This document shows positions 8,416 through 17,500 of a stretch of 26,550 nt of DNA, in pieces. The notes beneath the pieces are model-generated. The model was not told where the DNA came from. It made no database searches and was given only the letters and a program-made list of their open reading frames with translations. The translations under genes were made by a program, and so were the position numbers. Origin of the DNA: Planctomycetes bacterium UBA1662 (GTDB lineage Bacteria > Planctomycetota > UBA8108); contig DCKY01000066.1 of NCBI GenBank assembly GCA_002320775.1, forward strand, positions 1 through 26,550. The letters run 5' to 3'. Position 1 is the stretch's first letter. The number at the start of each line of letters is the position of its first letter.

Positions 8416-10431
8416 TTATGGACGCCCTTTGCCCGATGACGATGCGCCCGCATCCAGCGCGGCCAGCCGCTCCTGCAGAGCCTTCAACCGCAGGCTGCCC
8501 GGATGACTGTCAAGACCTGACTGAACCAGCTGTCGTGCTTCGCCAAGACGAACATGCAGCTTCAAAAAGATCTCCGCCATCCCGTAAAACGCGGCTTCGC
8601 TGCCAGCCTCTGCGTCCAGCAGGCGTCGAAGCAGGCGAAGCCTGAAAAACACATCCTGCGGCCGGCTCAGTATATTCAGCAGGTTTTTCAACACGGCCGC
8701 GTTGGCCGGGTCGAGGTCACTGGCCAGGAAAAGATAGTCGTAGGCGGCGCGTTCCCTGAACTTGGCGCAGGCCACGGCCAGGTCGGCGTAGATTGCCGCG
8801 GAGGCCGCGAAGGGGCTCTCCTGGAGCCGCGCCTCGAGCTGATCGATTCTTTCCTGGTTCGCCTTCATTTCCGCAAGCCGCTTGCGCGCCCATTCCTGCC
8901 GCACCGGGTCCTTTACTTCGGGCTTCATCAGCTCGGCATAGAGCTCAAGACGGCCGGGAGCTCTCTCCAGCTGGGCAACCAGCGCCTCCAGGGCTCCGGG
9001 TTCGTATCCGGAACGCCACCTGGCGACCACCTTATAGGCCGCCAGATCATCGGGAACCTGGAGTTCCTGGCGCCTGCAGTTCTCCTCGGCGGCTTTAAAG
9101 GCTTCCAGCGCAGGCCCGGGATCGCCCCCCGACAGCAGCCAACGCCCCCTCCAATAGCTGGGCTCCCAGGCTGACGGTGACAGCTTCTGTGCCGCCGCGA
9201 TGGCTTCGCTGGCCGGTCCCCGGCGTCCCAGCTCAAGGAGACTCCGGGCCAGCCCAAGCTGGGCTGAGAAACTGTTGGCCTGCCCCCGCCCGGGCTTCGG
9301 GCGGTCAGCTCCCCCGTTTTCGGAACTGATTGCCTGGAGAGTTGAACGAAAAGCTTCGACAGCGGCCGACCAGTCTTTCCGGGCAACCTCGATCCGCCCG
9401 CGCTCCCACAAGAGACCCGAAACCGGCCGGCAGCCGCCGGCCACCGCGGCAGAGATCACATCGAGCCCTTCCCGGGTCCGCCTGAAGGCCAGGCAGTAGC
9501 GGGCGTAGAGCCCCGGGATTCTCGCATCCTTATTGTTGGCCTCCAGGGCGCTACGGTGCGAGCGGAACGCCTCAAGGAACCTGCGCTGGCGCTGCTGGTT
9601 CGAGGCCTGCTGCGCAAGGGCCTGGGCTTCGCGCCCCTGCAGCCGCATCTTGTCGACCCCGTATTCTTCAAAACTTCCCTGTGACAAGGCCCGGTAGATT
9701 CCCTCGATCAGCCGGGCCTCCTGGCGGCGCTTCAGCCTGTAAAGGGCCGCCGCGAGCTCCGAATAGCATTCGCTGCGGGTCGGTTCCTCTTCCAGGGCAA
9801 TGGCAAGCTGATCGGCTGAATCCTGATATCTGCCGGCCGCCCGAAGCGCTCTGCCATATTCGAGTCTCGCCGTCCGGGACAAGGCATCGTCCGCGGCCTC
9901 TGCCTTTGCCGAAAAATAGGTGTCAAACAGGGGCAGGGAGCCCAGAGGCTTGCCGGCACGAAACTCCAGCCGGGCGAGTGAGAGGCTGGCTCGTGGATGG
10001 CCGGGCGCCAGCCTGATCGCGTCATTGAGCGCCGAGCGCGCGTCATCCAGGTTGACCAGGCGGCGATGGGCCTCTCCTCGTACCGCCAGGGCCGCGGGGT
10101 TGCGACCATCTACGGACAGAGCCTTTGCACAGAAACGAAGGGCAGCCTGGTTCGAGCCGCTGGCAAGATAATATTCGGCAATCCTGCCGTACACCGCGGG
10201 CGAAGAAGGAAAGCGCGCGCCCTCCAGGCTCCTCTCAAGCAGCTCCGCGGCTCCCCGCGGACGACCGGCCCGGGCAAGCCGGTTCGCCTCCTCGAGAAAA
10301 CGGACCCGCTCTTTCCGGCCAGAGGAATCCCCGCCCGGAGAACAACCGCAAAAAATGATCGCCAGAACCAAGGCCGCCGCAACCCGGCACCCGGGTCGAG
10401 GGAAACGCGATCTCACCTCCAGTGATTTCAT
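8416..10431 (-). CDS. TPR-repeat lipoprotein
   Basis: 671-residue protein whose N-terminus (hydrophobic 16-29, then CGCSPGG with Cys30) looks like a lipoprotein signal. The remainder is made of tetratricopeptide-like helical pairs: A-x3-R-G-E-A, A-x3-A-I-R-L-x-P and similar spaced A/L/P patterns recur from about residue 45 to 300 and again from 380 to 660. TPR arrays bind partner proteins; nothing here shows an active site. The ATG at 10431 is supported by AGGAGG at 10436-10441 (minus strand), one of the best ribosome-binding sites in the window. It is the first gene of a minus-strand run with the two paralogous helical-repeat proteins downstream, and faces the large dockerin protein gene divergently across 302 bp. 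Confidence 0.85.
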   Translation of the reverse strand: MKSLEVRSRFPRPGCRVAAALVLAIIFCGCSPGGDSSGRKERVRFLEEANRLARAGRPRGAAELLERSLEGARFPSSPAVYGRIAEYYLASGSNQAALRFCAKALSVDGRNPAALAVRGEAHRRLVNLDDARSALNDAIRLAPGHPRASLSLARLEFRAGKPLGSLPLFDTYFSAKAEAADDALSRTARLEYGRALRAAGRYQDSADQLAIALEEEPTRSECYSELAAALYRLKRRQEARLIEGIYRALSQGSFEEYGVDKMRLQGREAQALAQQASNQQRQRRFLEAFRSHRSALEANNKDARIPGLYARYCLAFRRTREGLDVISAAVAGGCRPVSGLLWERGRIEVARKDWSAAVEAFRSTLQAISSENGGADRPKPGRGQANSFSAQLGLARSLLELGRRGPASEAIAAAQKLSPSAWEPSYWRGRWLLSGGDPGPALEAFKAAEENCRRQELQVPDDLAAYKVVARWRSGYEPGALEALVAQLERAPGRLELYAELMKPEVKDPVRQEWARKRLAEMKANQERIDQLEARLQESPFAASAAIYADLAVACAKFRERAAYDYLFLASDLDPANAAVLKNLLNILSRPQDVFFRLRLLRRLLDAEAGSEAAFYGMAEIFLKLHVRLGEARQLVQSGLDSHPGSLRLKALQERLAALDAGASSSGKGRP

Positions 10432-10435
10432 CCGG

Positions 10436-10441
10436 CCTCCT
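10436..10441 (-). promoter_or_regulatory. strong Shine-Dalgarno of the TPR lipoprotein gene
   Basis: On the minus strand AGGAGG is followed after 4 nt by the ATG at 10431. This fixes the start of the TPR gene and makes it the likely first cistron of the cluster. Confidence 0.75.
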
Positions 10442-10721
10442 GCCGTATACTTTTCTCGACGTGGTTTTCTTGTCCGCCCAAAATGTATTTATGGCCTTCT
10501 GTGTTTTCAGATTATTTTAGTCTGGAGTCTCTATTGGCGCTGTTAGATAATCGTTAGTCGGCTTGGGTAATGTGAGAACTCCAAGGGTCTCTTTTAATCG
10601 ACATTAGTCAGAATGATCGCTGCCTTTGAGGGTCGCCGGCTGCAATGCGGGCGCTCCCGAAAGCGCTGATTTGTTTTGGGCTTGTTTTTCTCTATGCAGG
10701 AAGGCTGGCCCCGGAAAGGTT

Positions 10722-10726
10722 GGAGG
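10722..10726 (+). promoter_or_regulatory. Shine-Dalgarno that fixes the start of the first dockerin-lectin gene
   Basis: GGAGG lies 7 nt before the ATG at 10734. The frame is open further upstream to 10626, but only the ATG at 10734 has this site and begins directly with a signal peptide, so the shorter form is correct. Confidence 0.85.
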
Positions 10727-10733
10727 TTTTTCC

Positions 10734-13700
10734 ATGAAGTTGTTTTTATCTATCTGGCTGCTCGCAGCCTGTTGTTTCCTGTTTGGCAGCGCCCCGGTGC
10801 TGGCCCAGGATGAAGACCTTGTCATCTTTGATGACAACTTTACCGAGGACCCGTCGTTAAATGACTGGATCCTGCTCTATTCCGGTACCCCCGGCGGCTG
10901 GGTGCCGCCCGAGAGCATCTACTGCGAAGCCGGCCCCGGAAACCCGGACCCCGCCGCGTTCCTGGCCGACATGCCCTGCACGCTCTACTCTGAGGAAATC
11001 ATCGAGGATCAGCTCGAGATGGACCTCGAGGAGTTCGGCGGCTATGTTCTCGTTACCCCGCCGCAGAACAGCAGCGCCGGCGCGGTCTTCCGCAGCGAGC
11101 GGGCGCTCTATGACAACGTCAAAATGGAAATCACCGTCGAGCTACGTGACGGCGCGATCGGGCGCCCGGCTGACGGCATGACAGTCGTCGTCCTCGGAGC
11201 CGAAGATCCGCCAATGCAGCCCGGCGGCGGCGGCGGCGGAATGGCCTCGACCGGAATGGGCAACGGGCCAACCATGATCTTTGAATTCGACGACTGGTCC
11301 TGTAACTTCGAGGACTTTGGTGACGACAACCACGTCGCCTTTGCCTGGTCCGCCACCGGCTTCAACGCCGGCGATGCGATCAATGTCGTCGATGATACCT
11401 TTTCTCCTTTCCCGGAGCCGAGGCTTCACAACCGGGAGCCCGCCCCGGCAAGCCCCAATCGCTACAAGATGACGGTCTACGTCCAGGGCTCAACGGTCGC
11501 CTGTGACCTTGAGGCGCTCGACCAACCCGAGTTCAACGACAACCTCGGACGTATGTACACCTATACGATTCCTGACTTCCCCGCGGGCGGCTTTGAGGGC
11601 TACCTCGGCGTCACGGCCTCAACCGGAGGCGCGAACCAGAACCACATCCTGCACCATGCCAAGCTCTCCAACCTTCCCGAGGGCTTCTGTCTGCAGCCGC
11701 CTGGAGTCGCCATTCGTGATGTCCAGACAACCCGCAACGCGGAAAACAACTGCGGCGATTGGGCGGATGGCGACCAGTTCCCCGTCTCGATCACCTTGCA
11801 GCAGGTCCGCGGCCAGGTCCTCAACGACATCGGAGAGGTGCTCTGCAACGCGACTGAGACCATCGTTCTCAAAGAAAACCTTCCCCCGAACTGGGACGGC
11901 TTTGACATCTCCGATGGCGGAACGATTGACCGCGACACCGGAACCATCACCTGGGTCCTCGAAGGCGAAGACGCCGTTGAGGGCAAGGTCGTCTCCTATA
12001 TGTGCGAAGCCATCGACAACGGCAACCTGTCCGAGACCTTCACCGGCAGGGTCCAGGAAGGCGAAGGGGCCGACTTTGAGCGGATTGCCTCGGCCACCAG
12101 CGGCGAATCGACCGTTCGGCTCGACTCACCCTTTGATCTCTGCGGCGGAATCACCTGCTGGAACATTCTTGGAACGTATATGCAGACCGGGGGCGCGGCG
12201 CCCGGCCAGGATCTCATGCGCCAGGACTTCCTCACCGATGGAGACATTTCAGAGCTCGACTTCGTCTTCTTCCCCGGCGCGCAGATCGCGACCGACTACA
12301 ACAACAGCTCCGCTGCCGGCGGCCTCTTCGAAGACGCCAACGGCCGGAATGTTGACGGCGTCCCGACGGTGTTCGGCTGGAACGACAGCGACAGCTTCAT
12401 CGATCTCAACGAAATCTATGGCGGCGACCCGAACAACGTCATGGCCTACACCCAGTTCTACGTGGACAACATCTCGGGTGACGACATCGAAACCTCCATC
12501 GGCGTCTCGAGTGACGACTCCGTCCAGGTGATCATCAATGGAGAAGAGGTCTGGATCAACAGCGTGGCCCGCGGCGCACCCCTAGAGGGAGCCTGCGCTC
12601 CGCAGGACATCGCCCCGGACTTCATCACCTTTCTCGATCCGATCATTCTCGAGCCCGGGCTCAACACCGTGATGCTCAAGACCTTCGAGGGCGGCGGCGG
12701 CTTCAACTGCGCCTTCCGCTTCCAGGACGAATTCGGCCTGGAGCTCACCGAGGACCTCGAGATCACCAAGTATCCTCCCGGGGTCTGCGCGGAGCCCCCC
12801 ATGACGGTGCGCCGCAGCGTGGCGACCGATGATACAGCCTCCATCGAGCTGTCGACCTATCCGGCCTACACCGCGGGCTCAACCTACGATGTGACCCTTA
12901 CGCTCAGCGATGTCCGGACAGCCGGCGATTGCGGCGCGGCCGAGAGTGTGACCCTGACTGAGCGCGTTCCGCTTGGCTGGACGATCAGCAACGTCTCCGA
13001 CGGCGGCACGGTCAACGACGGCCGAATCACCTGGGACCTCGAAGGCGACACCCTTGCCGAAGGAACCCGCAGCTACCAGGCGACCGCCGCGGAAGGAAAC
13101 GGCGATGCCTACTTTGCCGGCAAGGTTGTCGAGTCTGGCTCGATCATCGAGTTTGCCACCACCGGAGACTCCCGGCTGGCGAACCCCTCGGACCTTGCAA
13201 ACGGCGGCTTCTTCCGCAAATGGCTCCTGCTCGGCCCCTACGCCATGCCAACCGGCTTCGGCTGGGGAGCCCAACCCCGGGAAGAAAACATGCAGGCCGA
13301 CTTCATGACGGACGGCCTGGACCTCACCGAGCTTACGGTTGAGCCGGTGCCCGGCGATACGGTGGACACCGACTACGCGATCGCCATCAGCCGCGGCCTC
13401 GGCGTGGCCATGGGTGACGCCGCTGACATCATCAACCCCGACCGGGTCCCGACCTGGTACCCATGGGTCGATGGCGACAGCATGGTCAACTTCGACGACT
13501 ACTACGGAGGCAACCTCGACAACAACATGGTGTACGCCGTCATCTACCTGAACCTGGAAGATGACATGAGCGTAGACATTGGCGTGTCGAGCGATGACTC
13601 CATCCAGGTCCTCCTCAACGGCGAGGAAATCTGGCTCAACCGCGTGGCGCGCGGCTGGGGTGGAGAAATGGATGTGCAGGATGTGATCTCCAGCGCAACC

Positions 13701-14372
13701 GTCCTCCAGCTGGATCCACTCGAGGCCGGTCTCCACCAGATCATGGTGAAGACCTTCGAGGGCGGCGGCGGCCACGGCTTCCATCTCCGCCTCCAGGATC
13801 CGTTCACCGGTGAGCCGATCACGGAAGGCTTCAGCCTCTGCTTCTCACCCGACCCCGATGAGTGTGATTCCGGCTTCGTGCCTCCGGCGCGCGAGATCTG
13901 CGGTAACGATCTCGACGATGACGGCGATGGCGACACCGACTGCGCTGACAGCGACTGCCCGGCCTGCCCCGAAATCTGCAACAACGGAGTAGATGACGAC
14001 GGCGATGGCGATGCCGACTGCGACGACACCGACTGTGCCGATGCCGGCAACTGCCAGGAGCCCGCTGGTCCGACCTTTGTGCGCGGCGATGCGAACTCCG
14101 ATGGCGCCATCAACCTGACCGATGGTGTGGTGCCGCTGCTGTTCCTGTTCTCCGGCGGCGCGGCCCCGGCTTGCGGCGATGCGGCGGACACCAACGACAC
14201 CGGCAGTGTCGAGATCACCGACGCGATCATCATCTTCAGCTGGCTCTTCACCGGCGGCGCCGCTCCGGCCGCGCCTTCGCCGCTGAGCCCCGGCTACTCG
14301 GCTGCCGAGTGCTCCAGTGATCCGACCGAGGATGGTCTTGGCTGCGAACGCCCATCTCCTGTATGTCCCTGA
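10734..14372 (+). CDS. large secreted protein: lectin-like, duplicated (DUF11-like + PA14-like) unit, dockerin
   Basis: 1212-residue exported protein with a signal peptide cleaved near VLA-QDED (about residue 23). Domains in order: a concanavalin A/L-type lectin-like domain (about 27-316; landmarks PADGMTVVVL, FEFDDW, GYLGVTASTGG); a beta-sandwich repeat like DUF11 (about 318-465; LKENLPPNW, GTITWVLEG); a PA14-like domain (about 475-690; IGVSSDDSVQVIINGEEVW); a second DUF11-like domain (about 690-820; LTERVPLGW, GRITWDLEG); a second PA14-like domain (about 825-1035; IGVSSDDSIQVLLNGEEIW). Then come two Asp/Cys-rich calcium-binding-like repeats (1054-1105), a dockerin pair (1115-1178) and a Cys-containing tail (LGC...PSPVCP). 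All parts suggest calcium-dependent glycan binding outside the cell; no catalytic domain is visible. It is followed by a strong terminator, so it is probably monocistronic. Confidence 0.85.
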   Translation: MKLFLSIWLLAACCFLFGSAPVLAQDEDLVIFDDNFTEDPSLNDWILLYSGTPGGWVPPESIYCEAGPGNPDPAAFLADMPCTLYSEEIIEDQLEMDLEEFGGYVLVTPPQNSSAGAVFRSERALYDNVKMEITVELRDGAIGRPADGMTVVVLGAEDPPMQPGGGGGGMASTGMGNGPTMIFEFDDWSCNFEDFGDDNHVAFAWSATGFNAGDAINVVDDTFSPFPEPRLHNREPAPASPNRYKMTVYVQGSTVACDLEALDQPEFNDNLGRMYTYTIPDFPAGGFEGYLGVTASTGGANQNHILHHAKLSNLPEGFCLQPPGVAIRDVQTTRNAENNCGDWADGDQFPVSITLQQVRGQVLNDIGEVLCNATETIVLKENLPPNWDGFDISDGGTIDRDTGTITWVLEGEDAVEGKVVSYMCEAIDNGNLSETFTGRVQEGEGADFERIASATSGESTVRLDSPFDLCGGITCWNILGTYMQTGGAAPGQDLMRQDFLTDGDISELDFVFFPGAQIATDYNNSSAAGGLFEDANGRNVDGVPTVFGWNDSDSFIDLNEIYGGDPNNVMAYTQFYVDNISGDDIETSIGVSSDDSVQVIINGEEVWINSVARGAPLEGACAPQDIAPDFITFLDPIILEPGLNTVMLKTFEGGGGFNCAFRFQDEFGLELTEDLEITKYPPGVCAEPPMTVRRSVATDDTASIELSTYPAYTAGSTYDVTLTLSDVRTAGDCGAAESVTLTERVPLGWTISNVSDGGTVNDGRITWDLEGDTLAEGTRSYQATAAEGNGDAYFAGKVVESGSIIEFATTGDSRLANPSDLANGGFFRKWLLLGPYAMPTGFGWGAQPREENMQADFMTDGLDLTELTVEPVPGDTVDTDYAIAISRGLGVAMGDAADIINPDRVPTWYPWVDGDSMVNFDDYYGGNLDNNMVYAVIYLNLEDDMSVDIGVSSDDSIQVLLNGEEIWLNRVARGWGGEMDVQDVISSATVLQLDPLEAGLHQIMVKTFEGGGGHGFHLRLQDPFTGEPITEGFSLCFSPDPDECDSGFVPPAREICGNDLDDDGDGDTDCADSDCPACPEICNNGVDDDGDGDADCDDTDCADAGNCQEPAGPTFVRGDANSDGAINLTDGVVPLLFLFSGGAAPACGDAADTNDTGSVEITDAIIIFSWLFTGGAAPAAPSPLSPGYSAAECSSDPTEDGLGCERPSPVCP
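11690..13850 (+). repeat. internal tandem duplication of a two-domain unit
   Basis: Two copies of a unit of about 350 codons, roughly 11690-12785 and 12786-13850, each encode a DUF11-like domain followed by a PA14-like domain. The best-preserved part is the PA14 core: IGVSSDDS-x-QV-x2-NGEE-x-W followed by VARG and later MVKTFEGGGG or MLKTFEGGGG. The copies have diverged at the DNA level, so the duplication is old. Confidence 0.8.
13893..14048 (+). repeat. 78-bp tandem repeat encoding Asp/Cys-rich segment
   Basis: Two adjacent 78-bp units (13893-13970 and 13971-14048) each encode E-I-C-x-N-x2-DDDGDG-x2-DC-x-D-x-DC. A single related unit (ERCGNGIDDDEDGATDCDD) sits at the same place before the dockerin in the next gene, near 17811-17880. 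The spacing of Asp residues resembles thrombospondin type-3-like calcium-binding repeats. Confidence 0.8.
14076..14369 (+). repeat. dockerin plus tail, copy 1 of a near-identical C-terminal module
   Basis: This segment encodes 98 residues starting FVRGDANSDG. Counted by hand, 84 of 98 residues match the segment at 17914-18207 in the neighbouring gene, while many third codon positions differ. The two Ca-binding loops read D-A-N-S-D-G and D-T-N-D-T-G, each followed by a hydrophobic helix. Confidence 0.85.
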
Positions 14373-14408
14373 TCGGGCCATCACAGGCTGACGTTTAGCG
14401 GTCAGTTG

Positions 14409-14465
14409 GCGGGAATCGGCTTTCTTCTTCCCCTGGGGAGGAAGAGGCCGGTTCCCGCTTTTTTT
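14409..14465 (+). terminator. intrinsic terminator after the first dockerin-lectin gene
   Basis: GCGGGAA (14409-14415) pairs with TTCCCGC (14452-14458), and the stem continues inward through TCGGC with GCCGG and CTTCC with GGAAG. Seven T residues follow at 14459-14465. It starts about 37 bp after the stop codon. It is the clearest Rho-independent terminator in the window and separates the two large dockerin genes. Confidence 0.88.
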
Positions 14466-14540
14466 CTCGAAGATCCATTACGCTTGTTTCATTCCGACCC
14501 CGCCCGCCCTCCGAATGGGCACCGGCGGCTGCAACCCGAC

Positions 14541-14544
14541 GGAG
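14541..14544 (+). promoter_or_regulatory. Shine-Dalgarno that fixes the start of the second dockerin-lectin gene
   Basis: GGAG lies 6 nt before the ATG at 14551. The frame is open back to 14515, but the product from 14551 begins directly with a signal peptide, so this start is preferred. Confidence 0.75.
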
Positions 14545-14550
14545 AAAGAA

Positions 14551-17500
14551 ATGCCCCACCGTTATCGAACGCTCATCCTGCTGGCCTGCATATTCCCGGC
14601 TCTTTTCATTGAGCGCCCGGCTCTTGGCGGAGATGGCGAGCTGGTCATCGAGGAAGACTTTGAGGGGGGGCTTCCCGGAGACGTTGGTGTTGTCACCCAG
14701 AGCAACGGTCGGATCGAGGTCATTGATGACGGCAGCGGAGACAACCAGGTGCTCTCCCTGACACAGGCAGAAGGAAACCAGGGTGCCTGGGCGTGGTTTC
14801 CGCAGGAATTTGAGCTTGGCGAGCGGCGCGTTGAGATCGAGTTCGACCTCTTCATCGGACGCGGAACCAGCGCGGTTCCAGCCGATGGAGCGGCCGTCAT
14901 TTTCCAATTCGACAACGACCTGCAGGCCTTCGGCAATATCGGCGGAGACCTTGGCGTCGGCAACCTCCGGGGCGCGGGAGGCAGCTACGAATACATCGCG
15001 CTCGGCTTTGACATCTGGGACAACGGCGAAGCCGACCGGGAGACCCACTGTGACGGCCGCCACGGGGCGCAGGCGACCTGCGATGTCGAGGTTATCCAGA
15101 ACCAGGCCTCTCCACACCTTGCGGTGCCGCCGGCCGTCGGCGATCCCCCTGACTTCATCTCGAGCGCGGCCGTCTACGGCTCACCGAACGTCGCCACCCA
15201 CACCGGCAATGAGACCTTCGACCCGGACGACCTCATCCATGTCTCGATCATCTTTGACGCCGGGGTCATGAGGGTGCGAATGGCCGGCGGGTGGACCGAC
15301 CTGCCCAGCCGTGGCGGTGAATTTTTCGAGGAGATGATCGTTCTTGATTACACGACCCAGGATTTTCCCCGGCGCCCGGCCAACATCGGCTTCGCGGCTA
15401 CCACCGGAGGCGCCAACGCCTGGCAGTGGATCGACAACCTCGTCGTACGCGAAGGTGACACCCGGGTAAGACAGGAGCCCGAGCCTCCACTCTCCGAGGG
15501 CGGCATCAACTGCGGCTCCCGCCGTGTAAACGCGACCAACGAGATTGGTTTCTCGTTCCTGGCAGACCGGCTCTTCGGAGCCGAGGTCAGCCGCGAGGGC
15601 GACCTGGAAGAAGACCTCAGCGTCATCGTCTCCGCCTTCGGCCGCGTCCCCGCTGGAAATGACACCGCCAATACCAACCTGCGGCCGATCGACCTCTCGA
15701 ACCTCGATGGCGGCGCGATCAACACCTCCCGGCTCTTCATCAACGAAGCATCCTCCGATGTCGGTATCGAATACCAGGCCCATGTAATTCCGGGCCGCTA
15801 CGATGTCCACCTCTTCTGGAGCGAAAGCGCCGAGACCGCCATCAACAGTCTGGGCCAGGGAGTCCGGCTCTACAGCGTCTACCTGAACGAAGAGAAGGTG
15901 CTCTGCAATTGGAGCGCCGCCGCCGCCGCGGGAATCGGTACGGGCGACCCGAGAATCGCCTGCGCAGCCGCGCTCGACAAGGCGGCCACCCGCGCCTTCC
16001 AGCTCGATGTCAACGGCCTGGAGGGTGAAGACTATGGAGTCCTCCGGATCTACGTTGAAGACCTTGGAAACACCGCCGGCCTCAACGCCCTGGCCTTCCG
16101 GCGCGCGGGAGATGCCTCGGGAGAGCCCGTGAGCGGCGCGCTCGAGTGCATTGAGAAGGAACCGGGAGAATCCCCGCCCGGCACTCTGCTTGAAGACGAC
16201 TTCGACGACCTCCTCGACCAGGAATGTCCCCCGGGGATGGTCTGCAACAGCAACAACTTCACTCCCCGGGTTGTTGACGGCCGCCTGAGGATCACCGATG
16301 ACACCGTCGGGAGCACGGCCGCCACGGCCATCTACGAAGAAACCATCAATGTCTGCGATTTCAAGATGGTCGCCGAATTCGACCTCTTCCTGGGCAATCC
16401 AGATGGCACCGAGGCCGCCGACGGAGCCGCCTTCTTCCTCCGCGAGGGTTCGGACACCACGGCTCTCGGCCCCGGCGGCGGGGGGCTCGGACTCCCCGTT
16501 GGCGGAGCAGGCTTCGCCGTCGAGTTCGACACCTGGAGTAACGGCGCCTGCTGCAATGAACCCTCGGGGTTCAACACTCCCGACCAGTTCACCCATATCG
16601 GCATCCAGTCCTCGGGCATCGTCTCCGCGATCAACCACGTGCAGTACAACCCGGACCTCAAGCCGGTCGCCTTTGGCGGCACCGGCTGGCCAAACTTCTT
16701 CGATCCATCCGGAGTCAACGTACAGATCGAATACGATGCCGGCCACATCACGGTCTCCCTCTCGGGGTTCACCGCAGAGGGGGTTGACTTCGGGCCGGAG
16801 ATTGTCTGCGAAGCTGACCTGGTGCCGATCTTCGGAGCCGAGGCGGTTATTGGCTTCGCGGGCGGCACCGGCGGACGCACCCAGCACACCGACATCGACA
16901 ACATCTATGTCGATGCCGCCGAGGGAGACTCCGGCGGCGACAACGCGGCCGGCGAGGCCCTGGAACGCGCCCGACAGCTCTGGCGAGAGAGCCGCGGAGA
17001 GCTCTACATCAACTGCGGCGGCCCCATGCTCGCCTGCTCCGCCACCCAGAACCCTGCCCCGGAGATGGTTGGAGCGAAGATAACCGGCGATCGCGTTGTG
17101 TGGCTCGGCGACGAAGCGGCCCGAGGAGGCCTCGATGCGGCGGAAAACGAGTTCTTCACCGTCACCCCCCTGCCCAACCGAGATGGCAGCAACTCCGGCC
17201 TCCAGGTCGCCACAACTAATATGGGCTATTGGGATGCTCGCGGAACCACTCCCGGCATCAACGACGATGACCGGATCTTCCACACCGAGAGATGGGCGGA
17301 CCAGGAATACCAGGTCCCGGTCGATAACGGGGAATACGAGGTCACGCTCTATTTCGCCAACTCCTATAGCGGCACCGCCGGCACCGGCTCGCGCTTCTTC
17401 CACGTAATTCTCGAGGGTGTCCAGCAGGACGGCTTTGAGCACTGCGACCTGATGAGCGACACCGGCTTCCGCGGCAGGGCGAACCCAGTCTTCGGTTTCG

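Larger units (their letters stand above)
10432..10733. other. divergent intergenic region, AT-richer than the genes
   Basis: This 302-bp stretch separates the minus-strand TPR gene from the plus-strand dockerin-lectin gene. It holds the ribosome-binding sites of both genes at its ends and several AT-rich blocks (around 10480-10560 and 10660-10700). A TATAC element lies near 10446-10450 and a GATAAT near 10546-10551, but neither has a convincing -35 partner. A small hairpin (GCGCT 10651-10655 with AGCGC 10662-10666) is present. It must contain promoters for both directions, yet I cannot name them with confidence. No gene is visible in it. Confidence 0.5.

Noticed and set aside
10626..10733. 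Upstream extension of the first dockerin-lectin gene
   Set aside because: The extension would precede a perfect signal peptide, and the ATG at 10734 has GGAGG at the right distance.
12879..13784. 301-codon open frame on the minus strand, rich in Val, Asp and His
   Set aside because: Shadow of the first dockerin-lectin gene; no start signal and no recognisable motif.
13893..14048. Tandem repeat considered as a CRISPR-like or non-coding repeat
   Set aside because: It is in frame inside a gene, has only two units with no spacers, and encodes a recognisable Asp/Cys motif.
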